Below, one piece after another: positions 16,674-25,758 of a stretch of 64,000 nucleotides of DNA. The notes beneath the pieces were generated by a model. The model saw nothing but the letters and a program-made list of their open reading frames with translations. It did not search any database and was not told where the DNA came from. This DNA is from Neorhizobium vignae (lineage in GTDB: Bacteria > Pseudomonadota > Alphaproteobacteria > Rhizobiales > Rhizobiaceae). The DNA is taken from assembly GCF_000732195.1 (NCBI RefSeq), contig NZ_JNNU01000003.1, positions 416,563 to 480,562 on the forward strand, read 5' to 3'. Positions within the stretch are counted from its first letter, which is position 1, and each line of letters starts with the position of its first letter. Both the position numbers and the translations under genes were made by a program.

Positions 16674-19600
16674 ATGTTCCTCACCCGCATTTCCATCGGT
16701 CATCCCGTTTTCGCCACCATGATGATGGTGCTGCTGCTTGTGCTTGGCGGGTTTTCCTACGAGCGCCTCGGCGTCGACCAGTTTCCGAATGTCGACGTTC
16801 CGGTTGTCGTGGTCACAACGACCTACCCGGGTGCCACGCCCGAAACCGTCGAGACGGAGGTGACCAGGCCCATCGAGGAGGCGCTCAATACGATCAGCGG
16901 CCTCGACGAGATCACGTCGACGTCCTACGAAGGACGGTCGGTCGTCATCGCCCAGTTCAAGCTGGAGGTGGAGAGCACGACCGCAGCGCAGGACGTCCGC
17001 GACAAGATAGCGGCCCTTGAAGCAGACCTTCCCGAGGAAGCCGCCAAACCGGTCGTGGCCCGGTTCAATCCATTGGACGAACCGATACTTTCGGTGGCAA
17101 TTAGTTCGCCCTCTCTCGAAATGCCGGAACTTACAACGATCGCCGACCAGCGCGTATTGCGCCAGCTGACGACGATAGCCGGGGTAGGGCAGGCGACGCT
17201 GATCGGCGGTCAGAAACGGCAGGTCGACATCAGCATCGACGAGACGCGGATGCGCGCATTGGGCATCGGCGTCGACGAGGTCATCGAGGCCCTCCGGACC
17301 ACCAACCAGAACAGGCCCGCCGGAAGCGTGACCAGCGGTATCACCGACCGCACCATTCAGGTGCAGGGACAGATTGCGGAGCCGAAGGACCTTCTGGATG
17401 TGATCGTTGCCCGCCGCGGCGACGGGGATGTCTATCTCCGCGATGTTGCCAACGTAAGGGATGGCGCAGCGGATCCGGAAAGCCGCGCGATCTATAACGG
17501 CGAAACAGCGCTCGCCGTGGCCATCGTCAAGGTCCAGGATGCGAATACCGTGCAGGTGGTGAGCGATGTGCGAAAGCGGCTCGATCAGCTGAACGTCGAA
17601 CTGGGCGCCCAAAACGTTCGGCTTCAAATCATCACGGATGCCTCGGCCCCCATTCAGGAATCGCTCGGCGAGGTGCAATCGACACTAATCGAGGGAGCGG
17701 CATTGGCGGTCGCCATCGTCTTCCTGTTCCTCAACTCATGGCGAAGCACGGTGATCACCGGGCTGACGCTTCCGATCGCCATGATCGGCACGCTCGCCGT
17801 CATCGATTTTCTCGGCTTCACGCTCAATATGCTCAGCCTGCTGGCGTTGACGCTCTCGATCGGCATCCTTGTCGATGACGCGATCGTGGTGCGCGAGAAC
17901 ATCATGCGCCATCTGCACATGGGCAAGTCGCATTTGAAGGCCGCTCTCGATGGCACCAACGAAATCGGACTCGCTGTGACTGCGACGACGGCCACGATCG
18001 TCGCAGTCTTCCTGCCCGTAGCATTCATGGAAGGCATGGTTGGCCGTTTCTTCTACGAATTCGGCGTCACAGTTTCCGCTGCCGTGCTGATCTCGCTGTT
18101 CGTCGCCTTCACCCTCGACCCGATGCTTTCCAGCGTCTGGCATGATCCCGATGCTGAGCCCGACGCACGGCGCGGACCGGTCGGACGGCTGATTGCGCGT
18201 TTCGATGACGGGTTCGAAAGGCTCGCCGAGCGCTATCGAGAGATCATCCGCTGGACGCTGCGACATCGTTTGGTCACGCTCGGCCTGACTGGCGGCATCC
18301 TCGTCGGCAGCATTCTGATGGTTCCTCTGGTGGGCGTCGAATTCGTTCCCAATGCGGACGAAGGTCGATTCCAGATCAACGTGACGACGCCGGCAGGCTC
18401 TTCGTTGGACTATACGCGCACCAAGGTTGGGCAGATCGAGAAGGCGCTGCATGAGTTTCCGGAAGTTGCTTCGATCTACTCGACGATCAATACCGGCAGC
18501 GCCATCGGCAAACACAAAGCCGCCATTCTCGTCAGCCTCGTGCCGCTGGAGCGGCGCAAACAGGCGCCCGCCACCATTGCGGGTCCCATCCGCGAGCGTC
18601 TTTCCGTCATACCGGGCGTCAAGATCGCCATCATCCAGGAGGGCCTGGGCGGAGGCGCCAGTCCGATCCAACTGAGCGTCCTGGGTGACGATCAGCGGGT
18701 ACTGGAAAAGATCGCCGCGGATCTGACCAAGGGCATGCGCGGGATGCCCGGCATGGTGGATATCAATTCAAGCGCTGGCGAGGAAAATTCCATCCTTTCC
18801 GTCCGGCTCAAGCGCGAGCAGGCGAGTGATCTTGGCATCGGTATCTCCGAGCTGGCCGGAATGCTCTCGCCGCTGATCGGCGGTGAAGACGTTTCCAGCT
18901 GGACCGATAGGCGCGGAGAAACCTACGACGTTGTCGTCCGGCTTCCCCGCGACCAGCGCGCCAACGCCGCCGCCCTCGGGGAGTTGATGATCAAAGTCCC
19001 GGGCAATGACGCAAGCGGCAGCCCGCACATGGTCCGGCTGGATCAGGTCGCGGACATCGCAGTCGTCCCGGCGGCTTCCGAGATCCGTCGTCTCGACATG
19101 TCCAGAGAGATCCTGATTTCGGCGGATGTATTTGGCCGAGCCGCGGGGGATGTCACAGCCGAACTGGAGGCCATGGTAGCCAAGCAAGATTTGCCGACTG
19201 GCTACCGGATAAAATTCGGCGGGGATTCCGAGGACATTCAGGAAGCGACAGGCGGCATGTTCAAGGCGCTGACGATGGCGGTGATCTTCATCTATGTCGT
19301 GTTGGCTTCGCAGTTTGGAAGCTTCACCCAACCGATCGCCATCATGGCTGCACTTCCCCTGTCGCTGATCGGCGTGCTCCTCGGCCTCATGGTCGCGGGA
19401 AGTACCATCAACATGTTCTCGATGATCGGCTTCATCATGCTGATGGGGCTCGTTACCAAGAACGGCATCCTGCTGGTCGACTTCGCCAACCGGGAGCGCC
19501 GGCAGGGGGCGACCCTCAGCGAGGCGCTTGTCAATGCAGGCGCCGTACGGTTCCGCCCGATCATCATGACATCGCTCGCGATGATCGCCGGCATGATCCC

Positions 19601-19814
19601 GCTCGCGCTGGCGGCCGGTGGCGGCGGCGCGCAACGGGCTCCGATGGCGCATGCCGTCATCGGCGGCCTTGTCAGTTCTACCCTTCTGACCTTGATCGTG
19701 GTGCCCGTCATCCTCTCCTACATCGACAGTCTGGCGCTTTGGATTGCGGGGAGGCTGCGGACGCATTCGATCGGCGAAAACGAACTTCATTCGCCGAAAT
19801 CGGCACAGCCATGA
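16674..19814 (+). CDS. RND-family multidrug efflux pump, inner-membrane component (AcrB/MexB-like)
   Basis: A 1046-residue proton-driven exporter. It has the usual twelve-helix plan with two large periplasmic loops. The proton-relay Asp pair is at residues 401-402 (SIGILVDDAIVV) and the matching lysine is in GLVTKNGILLVDF. The segment SRGAxPE of cation RND pumps is replaced by TYPGATPETVE, typical of the hydrophobe/amphiphile class. It follows the adaptor gene by one base and shares the promoter with the two regulator boxes. Substrates are likely drugs, detergents or plant compounds; the sequence alone does not say which. Confidence 0.9.
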   Translation: MFLTRISIGHPVFATMMMVLLLVLGGFSYERLGVDQFPNVDVPVVVVTTTYPGATPETVETEVTRPIEEALNTISGLDEITSTSYEGRSVVIAQFKLEVESTTAAQDVRDKIAALEADLPEEAAKPVVARFNPLDEPILSVAISSPSLEMPELTTIADQRVLRQLTTIAGVGQATLIGGQKRQVDISIDETRMRALGIGVDEVIEALRTTNQNRPAGSVTSGITDRTIQVQGQIAEPKDLLDVIVARRGDGDVYLRDVANVRDGAADPESRAIYNGETALAVAIVKVQDANTVQVVSDVRKRLDQLNVELGAQNVRLQIITDASAPIQESLGEVQSTLIEGAALAVAIVFLFLNSWRSTVITGLTLPIAMIGTLAVIDFLGFTLNMLSLLALTLSIGILVDDAIVVRENIMRHLHMGKSHLKAALDGTNEIGLAVTATTATIVAVFLPVAFMEGMVGRFFYEFGVTVSAAVLISLFVAFTLDPMLSSVWHDPDAEPDARRGPVGRLIARFDDGFERLAERYREIIRWTLRHRLVTLGLTGGILVGSILMVPLVGVEFVPNADEGRFQINVTTPAGSSLDYTRTKVGQIEKALHEFPEVASIYSTINTGSAIGKHKAAILVSLVPLERRKQAPATIAGPIRERLSVIPGVKIAIIQEGLGGGASPIQLSVLGDDQRVLEKIAADLTKGMRGMPGMVDINSSAGEENSILSVRLKREQASDLGIGISELAGMLSPLIGGEDVSSWTDRRGETYDVVVRLPRDQRANAAALGELMIKVPGNDASGSPHMVRLDQVADIAVVPAASEIRRLDMSREILISADVFGRAAGDVTAELEAMVAKQDLPTGYRIKFGGDSEDIQEATGGMFKALTMAVIFIYVVLASQFGSFTQPIAIMAALPLSLIGVLLGLMVAGSTINMFSMIGFIMLMGLVTKNGILLVDFANRERRQGATLSEALVNAGAVRFRPIIMTSLAMIAGMIPLALAAGGGGAQRAPMAHAVIGGLVSSTLLTLIVVPVILSYIDSLALWIAGRLRTHSIGENELHSPKSAQP

Positions 19815-19933
19815 CCCGCAAAACAGTTCTTCGCCTCTTCGGCAGGTTCCTTCTATCCGCGATCATGCTGGCGGCCCTCCTTGGAGGACCGCTTGTCCTG
19901 CTGATTTTTCTCTCGAGGCGGTTCACCATGTAG
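19811..19933 (+). CDS. 40-residue single-pass membrane protein coupled to the RND pump
   Basis: A small open frame whose ATG overlaps the pump stop codon as ATGA, a strong sign of translational coupling. The product starts with a basic cap (MTRKTVLRLFGRF), continues with about 20 hydrophobic residues (LLSAIMLAALLGGPLVLLIF) and ends with LSRRFTM. One helix with positive residues at both ends fits a small inner-membrane peptide. By position and form it recalls AcrZ, the 49-residue partner of E. coli AcrB, but I see no sequence similarity. Its existence as a protein is inference. Confidence 0.5.
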   Translation: MTRKTVLRLFGRFLLSAIMLAALLGGPLVLLIFLSRRFTM

Positions 19934-20057
19934 AGACTTCGCGCTTTGTCGAGCAGGAGCAATCGCGTCAATCCGATCACGATGATGAATCAGCGGTCCG
20001 CAGAACTGCCACCGGCACCGAAACGCTGTGCTGCAATAGGCAATTCAGCCCCGATGC

Positions 20058-20774
20058 CTAATTCCCGCGCGCGCTGCGCAATTCACGCTCGCCTCTTTCG
20101 AGTGCGCTGGCATTCAATACCTTGCGGAGCAGGGCGACGGCGACGGCGCGCATGCGAAGATTGTACCAGCCCTCGGGGCCGTTGCCGGGCCCCTCGTAGA
20201 CGTCCAGTTTTTCATAGAGTTGCTGAAGGCGGTTCTGGACGCTTCGTAACGAAAGCTTTTTTCGCTGGGCTATCGCCTTGTCGGTCAGGCCGAGTGCCAC
20301 ATCCACCAGGATTTCGTATTCCGCGTCGCTCAGACCGTGCGCAGTACCCAGGCTTTTCTGCTGGATGCCCCGGACCTCGCGGTCGATAACGCATTGCGAT
20401 TCGATAAAGACGCCGCGCAATGCGAGCTTCAACCGCTCGTCGGAAGTAGATTTCAACACGTATCCGTATGTCGCACCTTCTGGCACGATACGCGCCACGC
20501 CACGCACATAGGCTTCATCGGAATAGTTCGACCAGAACAGAATTTTGGTATCCGGCCGTTCGCGCCAGATAGTGCGGGCCGCCTCGATGCCGTTGCGTTC
20601 GCTCATCTGCAGGTCCATGACCACGTGCTCGGCTCGGGATTGGCGCGCCTGCACCTCACCGGCATGGCCGTTTTCCGCCTCCAGAACCGTGTCGCATTCA
20701 GGCAATGCCGCCCGCACGGCCTCGTGCAGGTAAGACCGGTGCAGCGGGTCGTCCTCGATGATCAAGACTTTCAT
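20058..20774 (-). CDS. LuxR/NarL-family response regulator
   Basis: A 238-residue regulator with an N-terminal receiver (IEDD pocket, phosphoacceptor Asp54 in VVMDLQMSE, Lys in YVLKSTS). The C-terminal LuxR-type helix-turn-helix reads LSDAEYEILVDVALGLTDKAIAQRKKLSLRSVQNRL. The spacing of the last motif is slightly unusual and the C-terminus extends about 40 residues beyond it. It is encoded after, and overlaps by 4 bp, the GAF kinase gene. Position suggests it controls the divergent sugar ABC operon, with candidate sites at 22063-22100. Confidence 0.85.
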   Translation of the reverse strand: MKVLIIEDDPLHRSYLHEAVRAALPECDTVLEAENGHAGEVQARQSRAEHVVMDLQMSERNGIEAARTIWRERPDTKILFWSNYSDEAYVRGVARIVPEGATYGYVLKSTSDERLKLALRGVFIESQCVIDREVRGIQQKSLGTAHGLSDAEYEILVDVALGLTDKAIAQRKKLSLRSVQNRLQQLYEKLDVYEGPGNGPEGWYNLRMRAVAVALLRKVLNASALERGERELRSARGN

Positions 20775-22018
20775 GCCGATTTCTCCGCAACATGCCTGCG
20801 TTCCATTGACAGCACGACCTTGGCCGTCGTGCCGCGCCCGCCGGGATTGCCGCCGATCTCGAATTTTGCCGAGATCAGCCGCGCTCGCGTCTTCATATTG
20901 CCAATCCCGTGCCCGGCCTTGTCGCGACCGTTGCGCAGGCCGCTCCCGTCGTCGCTGATCTCGATCGACAGCGCGTCGCCCTGGATACGCAGATGTACCA
21001 GGATCGTCTTCGGTTGCCCATGACGGATCGCGTTGTTGACCGCTTCCTGGACGATGCGGAACAGCGCGGTCGCCACGGTCCTGTCGAGGTCGAGCAATGC
21101 TCCACCTGTCTCATCGACCATCCGCCAGGCGACCGGCAGGCCGCTTTCGCGCACCGAGCGTTCCAGGTGGTTCTCGATCGCCTCTGCCACGCCGAAAAGC
21201 TGCAGCACGGTCGGCTTGGCCTCCTCGATGATCTGGCGAAGGTCGTGCATGCATTGCTGCAGGGTGCGGCAGAGTGGTTCGAGCGCATCTCCATGCATGT
21301 CCGGAAGTCCTGAAAGCCGCTCCATGCGCCGTGCGAGCCGTGTCAGGTCGGCGAGCGTCTGGTCATGAAGGTCCATGCCAATCCGCTGCCGTTCGGCCTC
21401 CAGGGCCTCGGTCAGCTTGAGCGCACCCAGCCGCAATCCCTCTTCGCGGGCGCGGGCCTCCGTTTCGACGATTGCGGAGCGTTTGGCCTGTTCGGCAGCC
21501 CTCAGTGCAAAGAAATATGGTGCCAAAAGGTCGGCGATCGAGCGGGCGTTCTCGACGTCCTCCATCGAGTACTTGCCATGCTCGTGGCTGGAGCAGCTCA
21601 GGGCGCCGATGATGTCCCCTTGAACCTTGAGCGGCACATGCAGCCGGCTTCTCAGAGACAGTTCGATTATCGGGCTCGAAAACGCGCCATCGAAATGAAA
21701 GCGCGGATCGGCACAGGCATCCGGCGAAAGCAGGAAATCCACCTCGCCGGACAGGAGCGTACGGATAGGGCTGCCGGTCAGCAGCGCCGGAGGCTGTTGG
21801 CTCCAAGCGGTCGCAAGCCCGCTCTCGTAGGCGATGTGGTATTTCCCGTCCAGCATCTTGATGCATACGTCGAGATGATCGTGCGGAATGATATGGCTGA
21901 TCTCAGCCGCCACCGCCTGGATGATCGAGTTGAAATCGAGTTGGCCTGCGAGCAGCCGGGAAATTCCGAGATAGCGGTCAAATAACGCGCTTGGCGCCGG
22001 ATTGAGCATGACGGACAT
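20771..22018 (-). CDS. Soluble GAF-domain sensor histidine kinase (NarX/DegS type)
   Basis: A 415-residue kinase with no membrane segment. The N-terminal ~170 residues form a GAF-like sensor domain. A coiled linker leads to the HisKA_3 box EAERQRIGMDLHDQ (phosphoacceptor His218). The ATPase domain has FRIVQEAVNNAIRHG, DDGSGL and GHGIGNMKTRARL. The ATG at 22018 follows GGAGG; the in-frame TTG 15 nt earlier is less likely. It is paired with the LuxR-type regulator and divergent from the sugar transporter. A cytoplasmic GAF sensor beside an import system may read an imported or metabolised sugar, but the ligand is not known. Confidence 0.87.
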   Translation of the reverse strand: MSVMLNPAPSALFDRYLGISRLLAGQLDFNSIIQAVAAEISHIIPHDHLDVCIKMLDGKYHIAYESGLATAWSQQPPALLTGSPIRTLLSGEVDFLLSPDACADPRFHFDGAFSSPIIELSLRSRLHVPLKVQGDIIGALSCSSHEHGKYSMEDVENARSIADLLAPYFFALRAAEQAKRSAIVETEARAREEGLRLGALKLTEALEAERQRIGMDLHDQTLADLTRLARRMERLSGLPDMHGDALEPLCRTLQQCMHDLRQIIEEAKPTVLQLFGVAEAIENHLERSVRESGLPVAWRMVDETGGALLDLDRTVATALFRIVQEAVNNAIRHGQPKTILVHLRIQGDALSIEISDDGSGLRNGRDKAGHGIGNMKTRARLISAKFEIGGNPGGRGTTAKVVLSMERRHVAEKSA

Positions 22019-22062
22019 CCTCCAGTCCTCCAATTATTAGACGCCTCGCTGCTGCTCTTGTC

Positions 22063-22100
22063 TTGCGGGAACCCGCAAATTTTCCGCGAATACCCGCAAG
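22063..22100. promoter_or_regulatory. Candidate regulator sites between the kinase and the sugar transporter
   Basis: A perfect palindrome TTGCGGGAACCCGCAA (22063-22078) is followed by a second, partly symmetric copy whose conserved half CCCGCAA (22093-22099) lies 21 bp further, two helix turns on. LuxR-type regulators bind such inverted sites as dimers, so these are good candidates for the adjacent regulator. Confidence 0.55.
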
Positions 22101-22246
22101 CAGGTTGCTTGTATGCGCCTATACAACATCTGATTTCTCCTCCATGCTCGCTTTACTGAGCAAACGGGGCTCAGCGCAATCACTATCTTCGAACAACCGT
22201 TGAGGAGCGGCCCGAAGAACCCGTCGAGAACTCTAGGGAGGAAATC

Positions 22247-23263
22247 ATGATCATCAGGAAGATGCTATTCGCATCTGTCGCTATTGCTTGCGTTGCTGGG
22301 CCGGTCTCCGCCCTGGCCGATACTTCGGGCAAAAAGATCGCCCTTTCCAACAATTATGCCGGCAATTCCTGGCGTCAGGCCATGCTGACAAGCTGGGACA
22401 AGATCACCAAGGAGGCCGTCTCCAAGAAGATCGTCGCTGCCGCCGATCCGTTCACGACGGCCGAGAACCAGGCGACAGAGCAGGCCGCCCAGATCCAGAA
22501 CATGATCCTGCAGGGCTATGACGCGATCGTTATCAACGCGGCGTCGCCGACTGCGCTCAATGGTGCGGTCAAGGAAGCCTGCAATGCCGGCATCACCGTC
22601 GTGTCCTTCGACGGCATCGTGACCGAACCGTGTGCCTGGCGCATCGCGGTGGATTTCAAGGCGATGGGCGAAAGTCAGGTCGAATATCTCGCCAAGAAGC
22701 TGCCGAAAGGTGGGAACCTCCTGGAGATTAGGGGTCTCGCAGGGGTTTCGGTCGATGACGAAATCCATGCGGGCATCCAGGCGGGCGTTCGGAAAAACCC
22801 GCAGTTCAAGATCGTCGGTGCTGTCAACGGCGACTGGGCGCAGGACGTCGCGCAGCGCGCTGTCGCCGGCATCCTTCCGAGCCTTCCGGAAATCACCGCC
22901 GTGGTAACCCAGGGCGGCGACGGCTACGGCGCGGCCCAGGCATTCGCTGCCGCCAATCGTCCCACTCCAACCATCGTCATGGGCAACCGCGAGGACGAAC
23001 TCGTCTGGTGGAAGCAACAGAAGGACAAGAACGGTTACGAGACGATGTCCGTCTCCATCGCTCCCGGCGTTTCGACGCTTGCCTTCTGGGTGGCCCAGCA
23101 GATCCTCGACGGCAAGCAGGTGAAGAAGGACCTTGTGGTGCCCTTCCTGCGCATCGACCAGGGCAATCTCGAAACCAATCTCGCCGGCACCCAGAAGGGT
23201 GGCGTCGCCAACGTCGAGTATTCGCTGGAAGACGCCCAGAAAGTCATCAGCGCAGCCAAGTAA
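22247..23263 (+). CDS. Sugar ABC transporter substrate-binding protein (ribose-type)
   Basis: A 338-residue periplasmic binding protein of the ribose/autoinducer-2 class (Peripla_BP_4). The signal peptide ends near SALA-DTSG. The mature part starts with KKIALSNNYAGNSWRQ and includes NMILQGYDAIVINAAS and FDGIVTEPCAWRIAVDFKAM, both usual for the class. A GGGAGGAAATC ribosome-binding site precedes the ATG. It begins an operon of binding protein, ATPase, two permeases and an SMP-30-like enzyme. The ligand is probably a sugar or sugar derivative, but is not identifiable from sequence. Confidence 0.85.
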   Translation: MIIRKMLFASVAIACVAGPVSALADTSGKKIALSNNYAGNSWRQAMLTSWDKITKEAVSKKIVAAADPFTTAENQATEQAAQIQNMILQGYDAIVINAASPTALNGAVKEACNAGITVVSFDGIVTEPCAWRIAVDFKAMGESQVEYLAKKLPKGGNLLEIRGLAGVSVDDEIHAGIQAGVRKNPQFKIVGAVNGDWAQDVAQRAVAGILPSLPEITAVVTQGGDGYGAAQAFAAANRPTPTIVMGNREDELVWWKQQKDKNGYETMSVSIAPGVSTLAFWVAQQILDGKQVKKDLVVPFLRIDQGNLETNLAGTQKGGVANVEYSLEDAQKVISAAK

Positions 23264-23356
23264 GCTGATCCTCCCCAAGACAGGATGCGGCGCCCTTGCG
23301 CGCCGTGTCCCGATCCGAGCCAGGCCGCCTCCCGAACTGTCGACGACGTGTTTCGC

Positions 23357-24820
23357 ATGAATGAAGTGACAACAAGACCAGAGGTAGTTGCCGCCCGGGG
23401 CATCAAGGTGACCTTCGGCGCTGTCAAAGCATTGGACGGCGCCGATCTTGTCATCCACGCCGGCGAATGCGTCGGATTGGTCGGACATAACGGCGCCGGC
23501 AAATCCACGATTGTCAACGCCATCAACGGTGGTCTTACTCCCCATGCAGGCGAAATCAGCTATGGCGGTATCCGCGCCCAGCACGGCATCTCGACTGCGC
23601 GAGCCAATGGCGTTCGCTGCGTTTTCCAGGAACTGTCGCTTTGCCCCAACCTGACCGTCAATGAGAACGCCCGCATCATGCACGCGGAACTCGCAGGCTG
23701 GAACTGGCGCAGCAGGGCGGGCGCCCTCGTCGAACTCCAATTGCAGGAAATTTTTCCCAACCATGGCATCGATTGCGACAGCACGATCGACGATCTCTCT
23801 ATTGCCGAGCGACAGATGGTCGAGATCGCCGTCAGCTTCGCCGGCCTGAACCAGAAGCCGAAACTCGTCATTCTCGACGAACCGACATCTTCGCTCGACG
23901 CTGGGCTGGCGGCGCAGCTGATGGCCTATATCCGCAGGTTCGTCGGCGAGGGGGGATCGGTCCTGCTGATCTCGCACATCCTCGGCGAAATCCTCTCCAC
24001 CTCGGACCGCATCGTGGTGATGAAGGACGGTCGGGTCGTCGCCGACCGCTCTGCATCGGAGTTCAGCAAACGCAGCCTCGTCGAAGCCATGGGCAACGTG
24101 GCACGCGAAAAGGAGTGGCAGCGCGCGGGTGACAAGCGCAACGGCGCGCCGGTGCTTGCCATGCCCGCGCGACGAGGGCAGGGCCTTGCCTTCGAAGCCC
24201 ATCGTGGCGAAATGATCGGCCTTGCCGGCCTCGGAGGCCATGGCCAGACGGAAACGCTTCTCGATCTCTATCTTTCCCGCAACAGCAACTGGTGGCCGGC
24301 CCGCCGGAAGGAGATCGCCTTCGTCGCCGGCGACCGCAGCCTGAACGGCATATTCCCGCTCTGGAGCATCCTGAAGAACCTAAGCATTGCCTCGCTTGGC
24401 GATTTTTCCGCCCGGACCATCGTGGACCGTGACCGTGAAGGCGCGCTCGGCAACGGCTGGAAGAAGCGCATCGAGATCCGTACGCCGGATATGGAAAACC
24501 GCATCCTGTCGCTCTCCGGCGGCAACCAGCAGAAAGTGCTGTTCGCCCGCGCATTGGCGACGAGCGCGAGGATCGTGCTGATGGACGACCCGATGCGCGG
24601 CGTCGATGTCGGCACCAAGCAGGAAGTGTATGACATCCTCCGCTTGGAAGCGGCAGGCGGGCGCACTTTCATCTGGTATTCGACGGAAATGGACGAGATA
24701 CGTCTTTGCGACCGGGTCTATGTCTTCCGAGAAGGGGCGATCGTCGCCGAACTCGCGGGCGACGAGATCACTGAGAAGAATGTGCTGGAAGCCTCCTTCA
24801 GCGGAGGCGAAGCGGCATGA
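23357..24820 (+). CDS. Sugar ABC transporter ATPase with two nucleotide-binding domains
   Basis: A 487-residue ATPase of the RbsA/XylG class. Domain 1 has Walker A GHNGAGKST and Walker B LVILDEPTSSLD, with a signature reading LSIAERQMVEIA. Domain 2 has the divergent P-loop GLGGHGQTE, as is normal in this class, the signature LSGGNQQKVLFARAL and Walker B VLMDDPMRGVD. In domain 2 the usual Glu after Walker B is Asp-Pro, so domain 1 is probably the better ATPase site. Its stop overlaps the next permease start. An upstream in-frame extension lacks a ribosome-binding site and was ignored. Confidence 0.87.
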   Translation: MNEVTTRPEVVAARGIKVTFGAVKALDGADLVIHAGECVGLVGHNGAGKSTIVNAINGGLTPHAGEISYGGIRAQHGISTARANGVRCVFQELSLCPNLTVNENARIMHAELAGWNWRSRAGALVELQLQEIFPNHGIDCDSTIDDLSIAERQMVEIAVSFAGLNQKPKLVILDEPTSSLDAGLAAQLMAYIRRFVGEGGSVLLISHILGEILSTSDRIVVMKDGRVVADRSASEFSKRSLVEAMGNVAREKEWQRAGDKRNGAPVLAMPARRGQGLAFEAHRGEMIGLAGLGGHGQTETLLDLYLSRNSNWWPARRKEIAFVAGDRSLNGIFPLWSILKNLSIASLGDFSARTIVDRDREGALGNGWKKRIEIRTPDMENRILSLSGGNQQKVLFARALATSARIVLMDDPMRGVDVGTKQEVYDILRLEAAGGRTFIWYSTEMDEIRLCDRVYVFREGAIVAELAGDEITEKNVLEASFSGGEAA

Positions 24821-25758
24821 GGATATCCACCAGCACGATCCGTCTTGTCATCCCTGCCGCTTCGCTCGCATTGCTGCTCGCCGCCGTCTTCTACATGCAG
24901 CCGCGCGCCATGAGCTATACCGGCCTGAACCTGCTCTTCAATCTCGCCGTGCCGATCGCGCTCGCGACGGTGGCGCAGATGCTCATCATGGCGGTCAACG
25001 ACCTCGACCTGTCGATGGGTGCCTTCGTCAGCTTCTGTGCCTGCGTGACGGCAACGTTCCTGCAGGCCTCTCCGGCGATCGGGGTGCTGATTTTCCTTGG
25101 AGCTATTGCGGCCTATGCCGTGATCGGCATTGTCATCCACGTTCGAGAACTGCCTTCGATCGTCGTGACCCTCGGCATGAGCTTCGTCTGGGGCGGGCTT
25201 GCGGTCCTTATGCTGCCGTCTCCGGGCGGCGAAGCTCCGGGCTGGGCCCGCTGGCTGATGACCTCCCGGCCACCCTTCGTGCCGATGGCGATCGTTGCCA
25301 GCATCGTCATCGCCTTGGTCACCCATTTCGCCATCATGCGCTCCTCCGCCGGCGTGCTGATCCGCGGCGTCGGCGGAAATGTCCGCTCGGTCGAACGCGC
25401 CGGTTGGTCGGTCATCCGCATCCGTGCGGGAACCTATGCGCTGGCCGGCTTCTTCGCCGTGCTGTCCGGCATCGCGCTCGTTGGCCTCACGACTTCGGCG
25501 GATGCCAATATCGCTCTGCGCTACACGTTGCTGTCGATCGCGGGTGTCATCCTCGGCGGCGGCGAGTTCGTCGGCGGCAAAGTCTCGCCGATCGGCGCCG
25601 TCATCGGGGCGTTGACCTTGACGCTCGCCGGTTCGTTCCTGTCCTTCCTGCGCATTTCTCCCGATTGGCAGATCGGCGCTCAGGGAGCAATCCTTATCGT
25701 CGTGCTGGGGCTGCGCCTCCTCCTCAACCGGCTGGAAAAGCGGGAGAAGAGCCGATGA
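24817..25758 (+). CDS. Sugar ABC transporter permease 1
   Basis: A 313-residue inner-membrane permease of the ribose (BPD_transp_2) family with about eight to ten hydrophobic segments. The family core MLIMAVNDLDLSMGAFVS and GANxxAA-like loop region (VGGNVRSVERAGWSV) are recognisable. Its ATG overlaps the ATPase stop (ATGA), and its stop overlaps the second permease start (ATGA), so three genes are translationally coupled. Two different permeases here suggest a heterodimeric channel, in contrast to the single permease of many ribose systems. Confidence 0.85.
   Translation: MRISTSTIRLVIPAASLALLLAAVFYMQPRAMSYTGLNLLFNLAVPIALATVAQMLIMAVNDLDLSMGAFVSFCACVTATFLQASPAIGVLIFLGAIAAYAVIGIVIHVRELPSIVVTLGMSFVWGGLAVLMLPSPGGEAPGWARWLMTSRPPFVPMAIVASIVIALVTHFAIMRSSAGVLIRGVGGNVRSVERAGWSVIRIRAGTYALAGFFAVLSGIALVGLTTSADANIALRYTLLSIAGVILGGGEFVGGKVSPIGAVIGALTLTLAGSFLSFLRISPDWQIGAQGAILIVVLGLRLLLNRLEKREKSR

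Noticed and set aside
22265..24241. Long minus-strand open frame opposite the sugar binding protein and ATPase
   Set aside because: The sense strand holds two unmistakable ABC genes; the antisense frame has no domain.
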